From the NCBI GenBank assembly GCA_903847315.1, contig CAINDG010000025.1, forward strand, positions 48,640-112,639: a stretch of DNA of 64,000 bases, given 5' to 3'. How positions within the stretch are numbered: the stretch's first letter is position 1; each line of letters begins with the position of its first letter. Origin of the DNA: an uncultured Planctomycetota bacterium (GTDB lineage: Bacteria; Planctomycetota; Phycisphaerae; Sedimentisphaerales; UBA12454). Both the position numbers and the translations under genes were made by a program. The notes below the pieces were generated by a model that worked only from the letters and a program-made list of their open reading frames with translations, did not search any database and was not told the DNA's origin. Below are positions 1-8,775 of the stretch, piece by piece.

Positions 1-1746
1 GGACCAGCCGGGTTCCTGTTCTTTGCGGATTTGTTCGAGCATTATTCTTTCCAGAGTTTTGTACTCCTCCGGTTTTGTTTCAGCGAGAATCTTTTCCTTA
101 AGCCGAACAGCTTCGATAGCGTCCGGCCTGAAACCTATAATCCAGTTCAGCTCGCTAAGAGCTTTGTCGTACTTTTTCTCGGAATAATATTTGACTGCCC
201 TTGCGTAGCTGTCTTCATAAATGCGCACTCTTGAAATCGGGCTCATTGCTTTTCTCGAGCCCTGATAAAGCCGGTCCAAATCCTGCTGCTTTTTTTCAGT
301 TTCAGCTGCAAGTTTTTCCGGTTCGTTAATAATATGAGGCGTTATCAATATGATAAGCTCGTTGCGGATGTTGGCGTTTTTAGTCCTTTTGAAAAGTGCG
401 CCGATAATCGGCATATCACCCGCAATCGGCACTTGTGCGTCAGTGTTTGTAAGTTGTTCCTTAAACAAGCCGCCGATAACAATTGTTCTGCCGTCCTTTA
501 CCATTATATTGCTCTTCACCTGCGTAATGGTTTTCGACGGTATAACAGTACCGTTGCCGGTAGTGATGATAGAGGCAGTGCTTTCTTCAGGGTTAATCTC
601 CATACGAACATATCCATTGTCGCATATAAACGGCCTAAACCTCAAAAGTGTACCGCTTGGGAGAAATGCTACTGATGATGTTGTGTTGCCTCCGGATGTT
701 TGCGTTGTACTCTCGGTATAACCGGTCTCGTTGCCGATGTTTATATAACCGGCCTGTTTGTTCAGCGCCATAATCTTGGGATTGGCAAGCACCGTTACAT
801 CTGTCACATCCTCAAGAGCGGTAATCAGGGAAACAAATTTATCATTAGTAAAGCCGACGTTAAGGCCTGTCGCCGCCGGCGTTATTCCGCTCGTAAGACC
901 TACAGATATACCATTGGTACTTTGACTAACAGTAACGCCCGCTATCGTATTCCAGTTTATGCCGAATTCGGTTGTCTCCGTCAGCTTGGCGTTGAGGATT
1001 GTAACTTCTATCATTATCTGCTTAGGCTGTACGTCTATTTCCTTAATCATTTTGCCAATCTGGTCGAGCCTTTCGGGATAATCGTAAACAACTATCGTAT
1101 CTCTCATTGTGAGTTTATCGCCGCCTTCGCCGGCTTCGGTGTTTGTCCCGGCTGGTGTCGTCGTACCAACTTTGCCGGCTTCGCTTAGCACCGGCGTAAT
1201 TAGCGCTTTCACCTCGGCTGCGTTGACATAATATAATGTATATGCCCTGCTGGTCATTCTGGAAGTGTCCTTAACCATCTTTGTATATTCGTCCTCGCCA
1301 TAAACCCTGATAAAATCGCCGTCAATGTCATAGCGAAAATCATTTCCGAGAACCGCCTTGAGCGCTTCCTCGAAAGTAACCTCGTAGAGATTTGTAACGT
1401 TGAGTTTGCCGTCAACTTTCGCCGATGGTATTATATTTTTCCGGTATTTCGCCGCCAGGAATCGCAATGCCTCTCCAACCGACATATCCTGCCTGAAACT
1501 TATAGACTGTACCGCCTGGTTGGCAATGGACTTCTCCGCTTCCGTACGCGGCGGTTCAGCCGCATACACCAGTCCGCTTTCCTGCCGTTCGAGCATTACG
1601 GACTCGTCGACATTTACCTTGTTCGGCTCAGGCTGGTTAACATCCGACTGACCGGTCGCGGCCGCTGCCGAGGCAATTACAGTGATTATGAATAGAAGTA
1701 TCAGGTTTATGCTATTGCTTTTCATTTTTATTTTTTCTCGTTTCAT
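1..1746 (-). CDS. Secretin, PilQ/GspD-like outer-membrane channel (3' end outside window)
   Basis: The reading frame is open to the window edge, giving 582 visible residues and no stop. It starts with a signal-peptide-like hydrophobic stretch. A repeat N-domain (about residues 165-245) is followed by the secretin core (about 310-470). The core includes a VPIAGDMPIIGALF segment, which matches the family's conserved VPxLGDIPxxGxLF motif, and ends in LIILITPHII. Secretins form the outer-membrane ring through which pili or exported proteins pass. Beyond the core is a tail of at least 100 residues with a TPR-like helix pair (AKYYSEKKYDKALSELNWII), which is unusual because most secretins end shortly after the core. 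The ATG at 1746 is preferred over ATG 1725 because AGGAAG lies 5 nt upstream of it. It is the last visible gene of the pilM-N-O-P-like run. Confidence 0.93.
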   Translation of the reverse strand, partial: MKREKIKMKSNSINLILLFIITVIASAAAATGQSDVNQPEPNKVNVDESVMLERQESGLVYAAEPPRTEAEKSIANQAVQSISFRQDMSVGEALRFLAAKYRKNIIPSAKVDGKLNVTNLYEVTFEEALKAVLGNDFRYDIDGDFIRVYGEDEYTKMVKDTSRMTSRAYTLYYVNAAEVKALITPVLSEAGKVGTTTPAGTNTEAGEGGDKLTMRDTIVVYDYPERLDQIGKMIKEIDVQPKQIMIEVTILNAKLTETTEFGINWNTIAGVTVSQSTNGISVGLTSGITPAATGLNVGFTNDKFVSLITALEDVTDVTVLANPKIMALNKQAGYINIGNETGYTESTTQTSGGNTTSSVAFLPSGTLLRFRPFICDNGYVRMEINPEESTASIITTGNGTVIPSKTITQVKSNIMVKDGRTIVIGGLFKEQLTNTDAQVPIAGDMPIIGALFKRTKNANIRNELIILITPHIINEPEKLAAETEKKQQDLDRLYQGSRKAMSPISRVRIYEDSYARAVKYYSEKKYDKALSELNWIIGFRPDAIEAVRLKEKILAETKPEEYKTLERIMLEQIRKEQEPGWS

Positions 1747-1773
1747 ATTCTCTTCCTTTATTTTTTTCAGTCC

Positions 1774-2361
1774 TTAAAAAGGCTGAGGAATTTTCCTGGT
1801 AATCATTATTCCGTTGCAATCGAGTTCAACTCTGTCTTCAAGGATATTCAGAATCTTGAAGCGGTATATTTGGCCGTGAAACATATATTTAAAACTCTGG
1901 CCTTTTTCAAACAGCTTATTCTCGATAAACGCCTGCGGTTTTTTCCCGCCGACGATTGCTGTCAGCTTCATATCCGCCGCTGCCGCCTCAGCAGGAGAAC
2001 TAAACTGCTGGTCTGCATTATTCCGTTCATTATTCGATGCATACGAGTTCTGTCTATTGAATCGCTTGAAATTCCCTGCCGAAAAAACATCGTTCGCAAT
2101 CGCGTTATGTCTTTGCGGTATATACGGCAGTTCGATATACACTATTTTCTGACCCGCCATTTGCGCCGAAAGTTGATTCGAATCGACAGCGACAGCAGCG
2201 GAAACTGCCGCCGGTTTGCCCTTGCCGCTGAAAATCCTTACCCACAATAAAGCCATAACAACCAGAAGCAGCAAAGCCGCAATGACCTTCTTGCGATGAG
2301 CGGCGTTTCTGGCTGCTGCTGCTTTTTGCCGGTCGATATTTTTAAGTACCGGTTGTTTCAT
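1774..2361 (-). CDS. PilP/GspC-like inner-membrane pilus assembly protein
   Basis: This 195-residue protein has a basic N-terminus, one transmembrane helix (about residues 26-44), a low-complexity linker, and a C-terminal beta-rich domain (about 130-195: LTAIVGGKKPQAFIENKLF, then a QIYRFKILNI segment). That layout matches PilP and the HR domain of GspC, which link the inner-membrane PilM-N-O platform to the secretin. Position supports this: it sits exactly where pilP normally lies, between pilO and the secretin gene, and its ATG directly follows the pilO stop codon. Sequence identity to PilP is weak by eye, so the assignment leans on domain shape and gene order. Confidence 0.7.
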   Translation of the reverse strand: MKQPVLKNIDRQKAAAARNAAHRKKVIAALLLLVVMALLWVRIFSGKGKPAAVSAAVAVDSNQLSAQMAGQKIVYIELPYIPQRHNAIANDVFSAGNFKRFNRQNSYASNNERNNADQQFSSPAEAAAADMKLTAIVGGKKPQAFIENKLFEKGQSFKYMFHGQIYRFKILNILEDRVELDCNGIMITRKIPQPF

Positions 2362-2895
2362 TTATTGCGTCCTGTAAAATATTTCTACCTTCGCGTTCAT
2401 TGTTAAAACGCCTTCGAGTTTGTCGCTGTTGGTCAGCGAAAGTTCCTCGATGCGGACTACTCTTTCGCAGGATTCCAGCGTCTTGAAAAAACTGAAAATC
2501 TGCGCCAGTCTTCCGCTGCATCGGATATTGACCGGGATGCCGGACAGTTTGGCGGTTTCAATTTCGTTTTCGGGCTGAATGGCAAGCCCTGTCAGGCCGT
2601 GCTGCTGCATCAAATCGGCAAGTTTCTGCAAAAATGTGCCGTGCGACCTTCCCAGCGGTATCTTCGCGTCAAAATTGCCTACCTGCTTTTTCATCTCTTC
2701 ATTCTGCTGGTAAAGCATCGGCAGCACTTCGACCCTCGCGTTGACAGTCGTGTTATCGGCAATCAATTGCGCGTTCGCGGCGTTCAAAGTCCTGGCCTTT
2801 TTATTCAGCGGCATATATTGAAAGAACACAAAAGCCACCGCCAGCATTATTACCGCGATTGACATAACAAATTGTTTGTTTTTTATTACCTGCAT
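2362..2895 (-). CDS. pilO: PilO-like pilus assembly protein
   Basis: This 177-residue protein has one N-terminal transmembrane helix (about residues 9-28), then a coiled-coil stretch (about 35-75) and a compact alpha/beta domain. The run GTFLQKLADLMQQHGLTG and the later FSFFKTLESCERVVRIEELSL are characteristic of PilO-type ferredoxin-like domains. PilO pairs with PilN in the inner membrane to form the alignment complex of type IV pili. The gene lies between pilN and the pilP-like gene, 6 nt from the former, so the four are almost certainly co-transcribed. Confidence 0.82.
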   Translation of the reverse strand: MQVIKNKQFVMSIAVIMLAVAFVFFQYMPLNKKARTLNAANAQLIADNTTVNARVEVLPMLYQQNEEMKKQVGNFDAKIPLGRSHGTFLQKLADLMQQHGLTGLAIQPENEIETAKLSGIPVNIRCSGRLAQIFSFFKTLESCERVVRIEELSLTNSDKLEGVLTMNAKVEIFYRTQ

Positions 2896-2901
2896 AATCT
2901 T

Positions 2902-3540
2902 TTAACTCTGCTTGAAATTCGCAAGATAACAGCTTATTTCAAATTCACTCGCCTGGTATTCTCCGGTCGTTACATTTCTTGAATAATCCGGCACAACCTG
3001 GAAGAAATAACCCGATTTTTCCAGCCTGTTAATTATCCCGGCGACCTCTGTCGCGTCGGCGGCAAGACCTGTAATGATAATTTTAAATTTTGTATCTTCC
3101 TCGAAAGGCGATGCCTGCTCCGCCCCTGCCGCGGAAACGGTTCTTACGCTCGTCTGCTTATTCAGAAATTCAAGAGGCTCCGTCTTTATCTCGATTTTCT
3201 TAAGAACAATCCTTCCATCCAGCAGATGTGTAAGTTCCGCGATAACATTCGAAACAACAATCCGGGGCTCGACCATTTTAAGAGTCTCGGACTCGGCCTT
3301 TAACTGCTCGTATTTGTTCTCCGCCACAGAATATTCCGCCTCCGAACGCGACTGCAGCAGTCTGGCGTTTCCCAAACTTACGGTCCTGGCCATTATCAAA
3401 GCGATTCTGCCGTTAGCGAATACGCTCCATATCGCCATAACGGCGACAATCAATCCCATCGCGAAATAAAACTCGCGGTGTTTCTTTTGCTGCGTACGTC
3501 CCTGTTTGTACCAGTCCGGTAGAAAATCAATTTCTTTCAT
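2902..3540 (-). CDS. pilN: PilN-like pilus assembly protein
   Basis: The protein has 212 residues. It opens with KEIDFLPDWY, a variant of the INLLP-type cytoplasmic tail by which PilN docks on PilM, followed by a transmembrane helix (about 27-45), a coiled-coil region, and a C-terminal domain ending in a beta-rich segment (YQASEFEISCYL). PilN and PilO form the periplasmic heterodimer of the type IV pilus machine. The start lies 14 nt inside the end of pilM, consistent with translational coupling. Confidence 0.82.
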   Translation of the reverse strand: MKEIDFLPDWYKQGRTQQKKHREFYFAMGLIVAVMAIWSVFANGRIALIMARTVSLGNARLLQSRSEAEYSVAENKYEQLKAESETLKMVEPRIVVSNVIAELTHLLDGRIVLKKIEIKTEPLEFLNKQTSVRTVSAAGAEQASPFEEDTKFKIIITGLAADATEVAGIINRLEKSGYFFQVVPDYSRNVTTGEYQASEFEISCYLANFKQS

Positions 3541-4642
3541 ATGCTCTCTGTTTATTTGTCAGATTCAAACCTTTAAGACACAAACCCGCTGCTACCGCCC
3601 ATTCGCAAAGCATCGACCTCTTGTCGCCGGGGAATCGCACATTCGAAATATCGAAGCCTCTCAATGGCTCGGTAATTTCTATTTCCACTCCCAAATGGCG
3701 CTTAATCGCGTTTATAAGCGTCTCTTCGTATGCCTCGCCGCCGGCGAAAACTACCTGGCTGGGCCGCTGTCCTCTGAATGTTACTGAATAATATCTGAAA
3801 CAAAGCGATATCTCTCTGGCAAGCTCGTCGATGACTGAATACATACTATCGACAACGACCTGTCTGGTGGACGGTTCGATTTCTCGCGATTCGGGTTCGT
3901 TTCTCAGTTTGCTTCTCAGGTGCATCGCCTCGTCAAGATCGATGCCGAGCCGGGTTGCTATCTGACGGTTTATCTGCTCCGAGGCGATACCTATTTGCTT
4001 TGCAAAAATAATTTCGCCCGCCCTGCCGATAACAACAATGGTATAACTTTCGCCGATATCGACAAAAACATTTGCCTTTTCCTGGTCGGCGGTTCTTCGC
4101 AGCGACCTTTGCAAACTCCTGAAAAGCGCACAGGGCATCGTATCGATTGCCACCGGAGTCAGGCCGGCCTTATCAAGAATATCAATATGGCTTTTCAGCG
4201 ATTCTTTAGTGACGGCAAAGAGAATAACTTCATTTTTGACCTCATCGCCCTGCCTGATGCTGCCCGCGGAAATAAACCGGATTTCGTGAGTATCCGTCTT
4301 GAGACCTGAGCGTTCGATAATCTCTGATTTGAGGATTTTTTCGATTTCCTTTTCGTCGCTCGTATCCAGTTTCAGGCTCCTGATAATCAAATCCGCGCTT
4401 GGCAGATACGAAACAACGTCTCTTCTCTGGAATTGTCCTTCCGCCAGCATTTCCTTGATTGCGGCAATCGTGGCTTCGGTTCTCTTCTCATTGCCTTCGG
4501 AAATTTCAGTGGCTATCTGTCTCTCATCGGCGGCGGTAACGACTATCTTGCCGCCCTTTAACTGCAGTTGCAGCATCTTCACCGAGCCGCTGCTGATGTC
4601 CAGTCCGATTGGACTTGTCTTTGTCTTTAAAAATTCAAGCAT
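3527..4642 (-). CDS. pilM: PilM, actin-like ATPase of the type IV pilus platform
   Basis: The 371-residue protein starts with PIGLDISSGSVKMLQL, the first phosphate-binding loop of the actin/FtsA/PilM fold. A second nucleotide loop is visible (VFVDIGESYTIVVI), and so is the adenosine-loop region (PSQVVFAGGEAYEETL). PilM is cytoplasmic and recruits the short N-terminal tail of PilN, the next gene. Length and order (pilM-pilN-pilO-pilP-secretin) match the classical cluster. A pseudopilin gene ends 6 nt upstream, so the pilus platform and at least one minor pilin look co-expressed. Confidence 0.92.
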   Translation of the reverse strand: MLEFLKTKTSPIGLDISSGSVKMLQLQLKGGKIVVTAADERQIATEISEGNEKRTEATIAAIKEMLAEGQFQRRDVVSYLPSADLIIRSLKLDTSDEKEIEKILKSEIIERSGLKTDTHEIRFISAGSIRQGDEVKNEVILFAVTKESLKSHIDILDKAGLTPVAIDTMPCALFRSLQRSLRRTADQEKANVFVDIGESYTIVVIGRAGEIIFAKQIGIASEQINRQIATRLGIDLDEAMHLRSKLRNEPESREIEPSTRQVVVDSMYSVIDELAREISLCFRYYSVTFRGQRPSQVVFAGGEAYEETLINAIKRHLGVEIEITEPLRGFDISNVRFPGDKRSMLCEWAVAAGLCLKGLNLTNKQRAYERN

Positions 4643-4648
4643 AATTAA

Positions 4649-5158
4649 TTACTCAATGCTTACGTATCCCGTTACCGATTCAATCTTCACTTTCAACGTA
4701 CTGCCCTCGGCGCTCAATTGCACAAACCCGTTGCTCAAACTGTTGCCGGCGATATCGAAAGGCGCCCCCATACTATCGAACTTGACGGTATTGGCTGTGC
4801 CGAAACCAGTACTGACGATATTAACTTTATTAAGCCTGCTGTCGTTTGCGAAACTTATAACGTAACTTGCCCCGATATGCACAGGATGAGTTATCACCTG
4901 CCCGGCGGAATCTTTAATGCAGTAGCTTTCCGCTGCCGTATCGAAAACAACCGAACAACTTTTGCCCGTGCTTATCGCCATACTCTTTGCGTACTCCAGG
5001 TCGGATGCGACCATATTGGCCGCGGTCTTAAGCTGCATCGGAGCCGCCGACACATACAGCGGTACCGCGACAGCGGCTATGATGCCGAGTACTATCAGCA
5101 CAATGACCACCTCTAACAGCGAAAACGCCGATAGGGTTTTCTTACAATTTTTTTTCAT
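4649..5158 (-). CDS. GspH/FimT-type minor pseudopilin
   Basis: This 169-residue protein has a prepilin-type N-terminus: a short basic leader, then FSLLEVVIVLIVLGIIAAVAVP, with Glu at mature position 5. The residue before the cleavage site is Ala rather than the usual Gly. The rest (AANMVASDLEYAKSMAISTG, then beta-strands) is typical of GspH/FimT minor pseudopilins, which prime or cap the pseudopilus tip. It is the first gene of the unit that continues into pilM. Confidence 0.85.
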   Translation of the reverse strand: MKKNCKKTLSAFSLLEVVIVLIVLGIIAAVAVPLYVSAAPMQLKTAANMVASDLEYAKSMAISTGKSCSVVFDTAAESYCIKDSAGQVITHPVHIGASYVISFANDSRLNKVNIVSTGFGTANTVKFDSMGAPFDIAGNSLSNGFVQLSAEGSTLKVKIESVTGYVSIE

Positions 5159-5556
5159 TTTTCAGCCTTTAAACGTAAAAAGACTGCACTGATACACTAT
5201 ATTTTTCGTCTTATAGGAACTTCAGCTTAACCCCCAAAAATGCGGATTTTTACTACAGGAGTGTATTTTTTGTTTTTATTATCGGTCTTTGAATCGGCAC
5301 AAAATCGCTCCTTGCCTAAGCCGTTCAGGAAGCGTTTGGTGGATTGTTTAGCGGTTAAAACCCGCAAAGTCGTTAAAGTCTGCAAAACGATTTTTAGGCG
5401 GTATTGTGTAATTGAATGCTGATTTCAGGATGTTTTTTTGAAATGCCCGATAATATTGACATTGAAGAATGAAGATTTAAAATTGAAGAATTAAACCATT
5501 AAAAATAATTCCACTGTGGGCAACTCCGTAAATTTTAAATTTTAAATTTTAAATTC
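5159..5556. other. Non-coding spacer with AT-rich repeats
   Basis: No convincing gene is seen in these 398 bases. The spacer separates two minus-strand pilin units. It must contain the leader of the gspH/pilM unit, but no strong promoter can be named. From 5461 to 5492 it carries a copy of the dispersed GAAGATTGAAAATTGAA-type repeat. From 5531 to 5557 there are tandem AAATTTT units running up to the stop codon of the next gene. Confidence 0.6.
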
Positions 5557-6711
5557 TTACGGATTCCGCACTATTGATTTATAGAATGCCCCTGCCGCAG
5601 GCGACCAGCGGACAAGATTCTCGCCGCTCGACCAGATTGCAAGGCTGGCTTTTTCCGGCATACCGGTTACCGTTACGCCGTTGGTTAATAAAGTGTTTTG
5701 TATGCCGCCGTTTAAAATATATAACGCCCCGTTAATCGTAATTGAATTGCCGGCTTTACTCCCCACATCGATATAGCTGCCTACCTGAGTATATCCCGTT
5801 GCGGCAAGTGTGCAACCTGCCGACTGTATAGTTATCTTGCCGCTGACAATCAATGCCGGAAAATTCTTCACAGCCTGTATTGTTACATTACCGCCGCCTT
5901 GTATTGTCAAATCGCCATTAACGACAAGAGTACCGTTAATGCTCACAAGGCCCTTCAAAGACAGAGCGCTGTTGCAATAGTAAACGCCTCCCGGATTTGA
6001 ACTGCTGGGCGATAAGGTCAGGCCGTTATAAGAAGCACTAAGCTGCCCGACAGAATATGAATTACTACCAATGTAATATACCGAGCTGTAATTAGCCGGC
6101 AAAATCCCCGGCGTACTAACAGGTGCTTGCGTCACATTTGGATATAACTGCCCCTGAATATGGCCGAGCAAAAGGCTGATTATAGTCTTTGTCGAATAAA
6201 CATCCCCATTTATGCTGCCGTAATTAATAACACTATCGCCAAAATATGCATCCCCTCCGATAACAACTACAGATGGGATATCCGACTGCACTGACTGCCA
6301 GTACACAATACACGGATTAAGACGCAATTGTGCGGTAAGGCTGCTCTGAGCGACAGTAACGCCGGCGACCTTTCTGTACGCTGACGATAATATCTGCCAG
6401 TTATACTCTGAAAGTTTTGTAACGCTTACATCGTAATAGTCATTGCCGCTAACCAATTGCTGGGCGGTCGCTCCCGTAAAATATTCCGTCGAAACGTCCT
6501 GCGGATTTAAAATAAGTCCTTTCGCGTGTTCAAGTCCCGATTCCGCCAGATAATCCATATTGGCCCTGACCGTCATATTCTTTCCGCAGGCAAGTTCCGT
6601 ATCGCCGCGGACAATAAAACCGAGACCTACCACGGTTATTGCCGCTATAACCAGCAGGATAATTAAAAGAGCGACTCCTTTGCTCCGGCTTAGTTTTTCT
6701 GCATATTTCAT
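5557..6711 (-). CDS. PilX/GspK-like minor pilus protein
   Basis: The protein has about 384 residues from the ATG at 6711. That ATG shares one base with the stop of the upstream pseudopilin gene (TGATG), a coupled start; a TTG lies one codon earlier. The N-terminus (SKGVALLIILLVIAAITVVGL) resembles the hydrophobic helix of PilX and GspK, which lack the conserved Glu5. It is followed by MDYLAESGLEHAKGLI, the helix-rich motif common to PilX N-terminal domains. The remainder is Gly/Ser/Asn-rich and beta-repetitive, suggesting a beta-helix-like extracellular part. Membership in a minor pilin set is well supported; the exact subfamily is not. Confidence 0.7.
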   Translation of the reverse strand: MKYAEKLSRSKGVALLIILLVIAAITVVGLGFIVRGDTELACGKNMTVRANMDYLAESGLEHAKGLILNPQDVSTEYFTGATAQQLVSGNDYYDVSVTKLSEYNWQILSSAYRKVAGVTVAQSSLTAQLRLNPCIVYWQSVQSDIPSVVVIGGDAYFGDSVINYGSINGDVYSTKTIISLLLGHIQGQLYPNVTQAPVSTPGILPANYSSVYYIGSNSYSVGQLSASYNGLTLSPSSSNPGGVYYCNSALSLKGLVSINGTLVVNGDLTIQGGGNVTIQAVKNFPALIVSGKITIQSAGCTLAATGYTQVGSYIDVGSKAGNSITINGALYILNGGIQNTLLTNGVTVTGMPEKASLAIWSSGENLVRWSPAAGAFYKSIVRNP

Positions 6712-7343
6712 CAATCATCATCCGTCGATTTAATCACTCCGCTGCTGTCGAGCAGATAGCCTGCATAACATCTCTGTTGAGCGGTTATCTGATAGCTCCG
6801 GCTGACGCCTTTTTGTAAAATGTCGAAATAAATATTAAGTTTCTGTGCGTATGGCGGAGCCTGGTCGGTCGTAAAAGTCACATTGCTGCAATTATTAACA
6901 AGTGTAATAGTGCTTACCTGCGAATTTGCCGCCAGCCACGTTCTCGTCTGTCCGCTTAATATATCCGTAAGCAGCAGCACCGTACCGCTAAGAAGCGAGC
7001 TCGGCTGGAAGCTGACTAAATTTATGCAGTTGTTCCCGCTTTCCAGATAGACCATTTCGTTGGGCTCTATCTTATTGTCGCCGTTATAATCTGCCCGCCA
7101 TATCGCCACGCTCGTACCCAAGTTCGAACATATTAGTTTGCTGCTTCTTAAAAGTTCGCTGATACGAACGGTCGTATAGCGGATTCTGCTGTAAATATCT
7201 GATGTGTTATCCGCCGAATCGTTCGCCGAACCCAGTGCAAACGACAGCGCCGCCACTGCGGTAAGGATTATGCTTATCACCCATACCGCCATCAGCAGTT
7301 CGACAAGTGTAAAACCTTTATTTTTTAAAATTATTTTCGTCAT
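6711..7343 (-). CDS. PilW/GspJ-type minor pseudopilin
   Basis: This 210-residue protein has a clear prepilin signal: leader MTKIILKNKG, then mature FTLVELLMAVWVISIILTAV with Glu at position 5. The following helix (DIYSRIRYTTVRISELLRSS) and the beta-rich C-terminal domain fit GspJ/PilW minor pseudopilins. Genes of the GspI/PilV type (upstream) and PilX/GspK type (downstream, TGATG overlap) flank it, matching the I-J-K order of type II secretion and pilus tip complexes. Confidence 0.82.
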   Translation of the reverse strand: MTKIILKNKGFTLVELLMAVWVISIILTAVAALSFALGSANDSADNTSDIYSRIRYTTVRISELLRSSKLICSNLGTSVAIWRADYNGDNKIEPNEMVYLESGNNCINLVSFQPSSLLSGTVLLLTDILSGQTRTWLAANSQVSTITLVNNCSNVTFTTDQAPPYAQKLNIYFDILQKGVSRSYQITAQQRCYAGYLLDSSGVIKSTDDD

Positions 7344-7357
7344 ATTATAATTTTATA

Positions 7358-7388
7358 CCTCTGTGTTCTCTGTGAGCTCTGTGGCTAA
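7358..7388. repeat. CTCTGTG dispersed repeat, copy 1
   Basis: Thirty bases here (7359-7388) are identical to 13265-13294, and an inverted partial copy lies at 32869-32891. The core is a run of CTCTGTG units ending in GGCTAA. All copies lie in short gaps between genes. Confidence 0.85.
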
Positions 7389-7391
7389 TTT

Positions 7392-7928
7392 TCATTTGCT
7401 TTTCAGTCTCACAACTTCGGCAAGTTTCACGCCGTTTTGATAAACCTGTACGGTTATCCTGATAAAATTCTGCGTTCCGACACCGGTTTGCTGCGATACA
7501 TAAACATATTCGCAGGTTGCCTGCCTGCTCAAATCGGCGTATATCGGGTCAGTAAAAACTGCACCGGCCGCGTTTTTTATTTGTCCCTTTGCCTCGCTAT
7601 AACCGTTATATGTGGAAACTATCAGACTGAAATCGGTGTTGATAATCTGCTCGGCAAGGTCGCAGGCGAGTTTCGTAGCGATTGTCTGACTGCACCCCTG
7701 CTGCTGAACCGTTGCGCTCGATGCGAATGGAAGAAGCAGTCCCGCCGCCGCTATTGACAAAATAACAAGAGCTATCAGTGCCTCAACAAGTGTAAACCCC
7801 TTCACCAATTTACACTTTGGTTGAGCATTTTGAAAACCGGCCAAAGCGGTTTTGAGTGCTTTCTTAAGTTTTACCGCCACAATATAAATTGGTGTGGGGG
7901 TAAACGCTTTTAAATTTTCAATCTTCAT
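7392..7928 (-). CDS. GspI/PilV-type minor pseudopilin with long leader
   Basis: The protein has 178 residues as read from the ATG at 7928. The prepilin motif KGFTLVEALIALVILSIAAAG lies unusually far in (cleavage after about Gly44). The first seven residues (MKIENLK) are encoded by a copy of the dispersed GAAGATTGAAAA repeat, so the true start may be internal, for example a TTG or GTG shortly before the KGFTL motif, although none has a good ribosome binding site. After the helix, CSQTIATKLACDLAEQII fits GspI/PilV proteins. It belongs with the GspJ- and PilX-like genes downstream. Confidence 0.75.
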   Translation of the reverse strand: MKIENLKAFTPTPIYIVAVKLKKALKTALAGFQNAQPKCKLVKGFTLVEALIALVILSIAAAGLLLPFASSATVQQQGCSQTIATKLACDLAEQIINTDFSLIVSTYNGYSEAKGQIKNAAGAVFTDPIYADLSRQATCEYVYVSQQTGVGTQNFIRITVQVYQNGVKLAEVVRLKSK

Positions 7929-7943
7929 TTTTCAATCTTCAAT
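7916..7943. repeat. TCTTCAATTTTCAATCTTCA dispersed repeat
   Basis: This is a short AT-rich direct repeat. Close relatives lie at 5461-5492, 11582-11610 and 25811-25841, in one or other orientation. Here it overlaps the first codons of the GspI-like gene. Confidence 0.75.
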
Positions 7944-7983
7944 AAAAAAAACGGCTGGTCAGCCCACACTGAACTGACCAGCC
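7944..7983 (-). terminator. Rho-independent terminator of the major pseudopilin gene
   Basis: A perfect 10-bp stem (GGCTGGTCAG at 7953-7962 pairing with 7974-7983, loop of 11) is followed on the minus strand by an eight-T run (7944-7951). It lies 65 bases downstream of the GspG-like stop codon, so the abundant major pilin would be transcribed separately from the minor pilins. Confidence 0.92.
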
Positions 7984-8048
7984 TGTATCTTTTCTCCGGG
8001 TTTTACCAGCCGGAGCTTCGCCGCCTGATGTTTATCCGCCCATGCGGA

Positions 8049-8501
8049 TTACATTGCAGCGTGAGCAGTGTTATCATTTGCATTAAACGCTCCGGTTGTT
8101 GAGTTGTAATACCAGCCGCTGCTGTCATCTGCAGGAGGAACGCCTGTGCCTGTAGATACCTCGTCACTCTCACCGAACGGATTCTTCGGCATCTTTTGCA
8201 GATAAGGACCCCAAAGACCTGTAGCAGGTGCCTGTACCGTAGCCAGTTTGCCGTCGGTGGATGTATAGCCGGTCATTGCCTGAACAAACGTAACGCCCGT
8301 TACAGTGCCCGGCAGTGCGCTGTGCTGAAGTTTGTAAAGCTGAATCTGCGAACGAACCGTCTGCAGGTCACTCATAAGAGTTGACACCCTAGCCTGATCG
8401 CTGGCATCGCTGAACTGCGGTATTACTATCGCAGCGAGAATGCTGAGGATGACCACAACAATCAAAATTTCAACCAATGTAAAACCATTTCTTTTTTTCA
8501 T
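8049..8501 (-). CDS. GspG-like major pseudopilin
   Basis: This 150-residue protein has leader MKKRNG and mature FTLVEILIVVVILSILAAIV (Glu5 present), then IPQFSDASDQARVSTLMSDL, the classic GspG/PilA helix. Its C-terminal half includes GLWGPYLQKMPKNPF, a GspG-type segment that usually holds the calcium-binding loop. A strong AAGGAG lies 8 nt before the ATG. It has its own terminator downstream and a 274-base leader region upstream, so it is probably the highly expressed structural subunit of the pseudopilus assembled by the neighbouring platform genes. Confidence 0.9.
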   Translation of the reverse strand: MKKRNGFTLVEILIVVVILSILAAIVIPQFSDASDQARVSTLMSDLQTVRSQIQLYKLQHSALPGTVTGVTFVQAMTGYTSTDGKLATVQAPATGLWGPYLQKMPKNPFGESDEVSTGTGVPPADDSSGWYYNSTTGAFNANDNTAHAAM

Positions 8502-8775
8502 TTTTTCTTCTCCTTTGCAAGGAAAGGCTTTTATAAATTCTTAAATCTATATCACTAATATTGTTAGTCTAATTGCTATAATTGCTATCGGCCAACCGTC
8601 CGGACGACTTAATCAACCGTTTTACCCGCCCTTTTTTTAATTCGAATTTATCTCGAACGCCCCATAAAACTCTAATTTTTATTACAAATACATCCGAAAA
8701 CAATGTTCCCAGGGTGGTCTATCGCCTTTGAAAGTATACGAAATTAAAAGCTATGTGCAAAATGGGACGGAAAAA

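Noticed and set aside
5240..5422. A 60-codon plus-strand ORF between two pilin units
   Set aside because: It has no ribosome binding site, no family resemblance and an unlikely composition, and it sits in AT-rich repeat DNA.
8502..8775. Sigma-54 promoter for the major pseudopilin
   Set aside because: No GG-N10-GC pair of the right form was found in the leader region.
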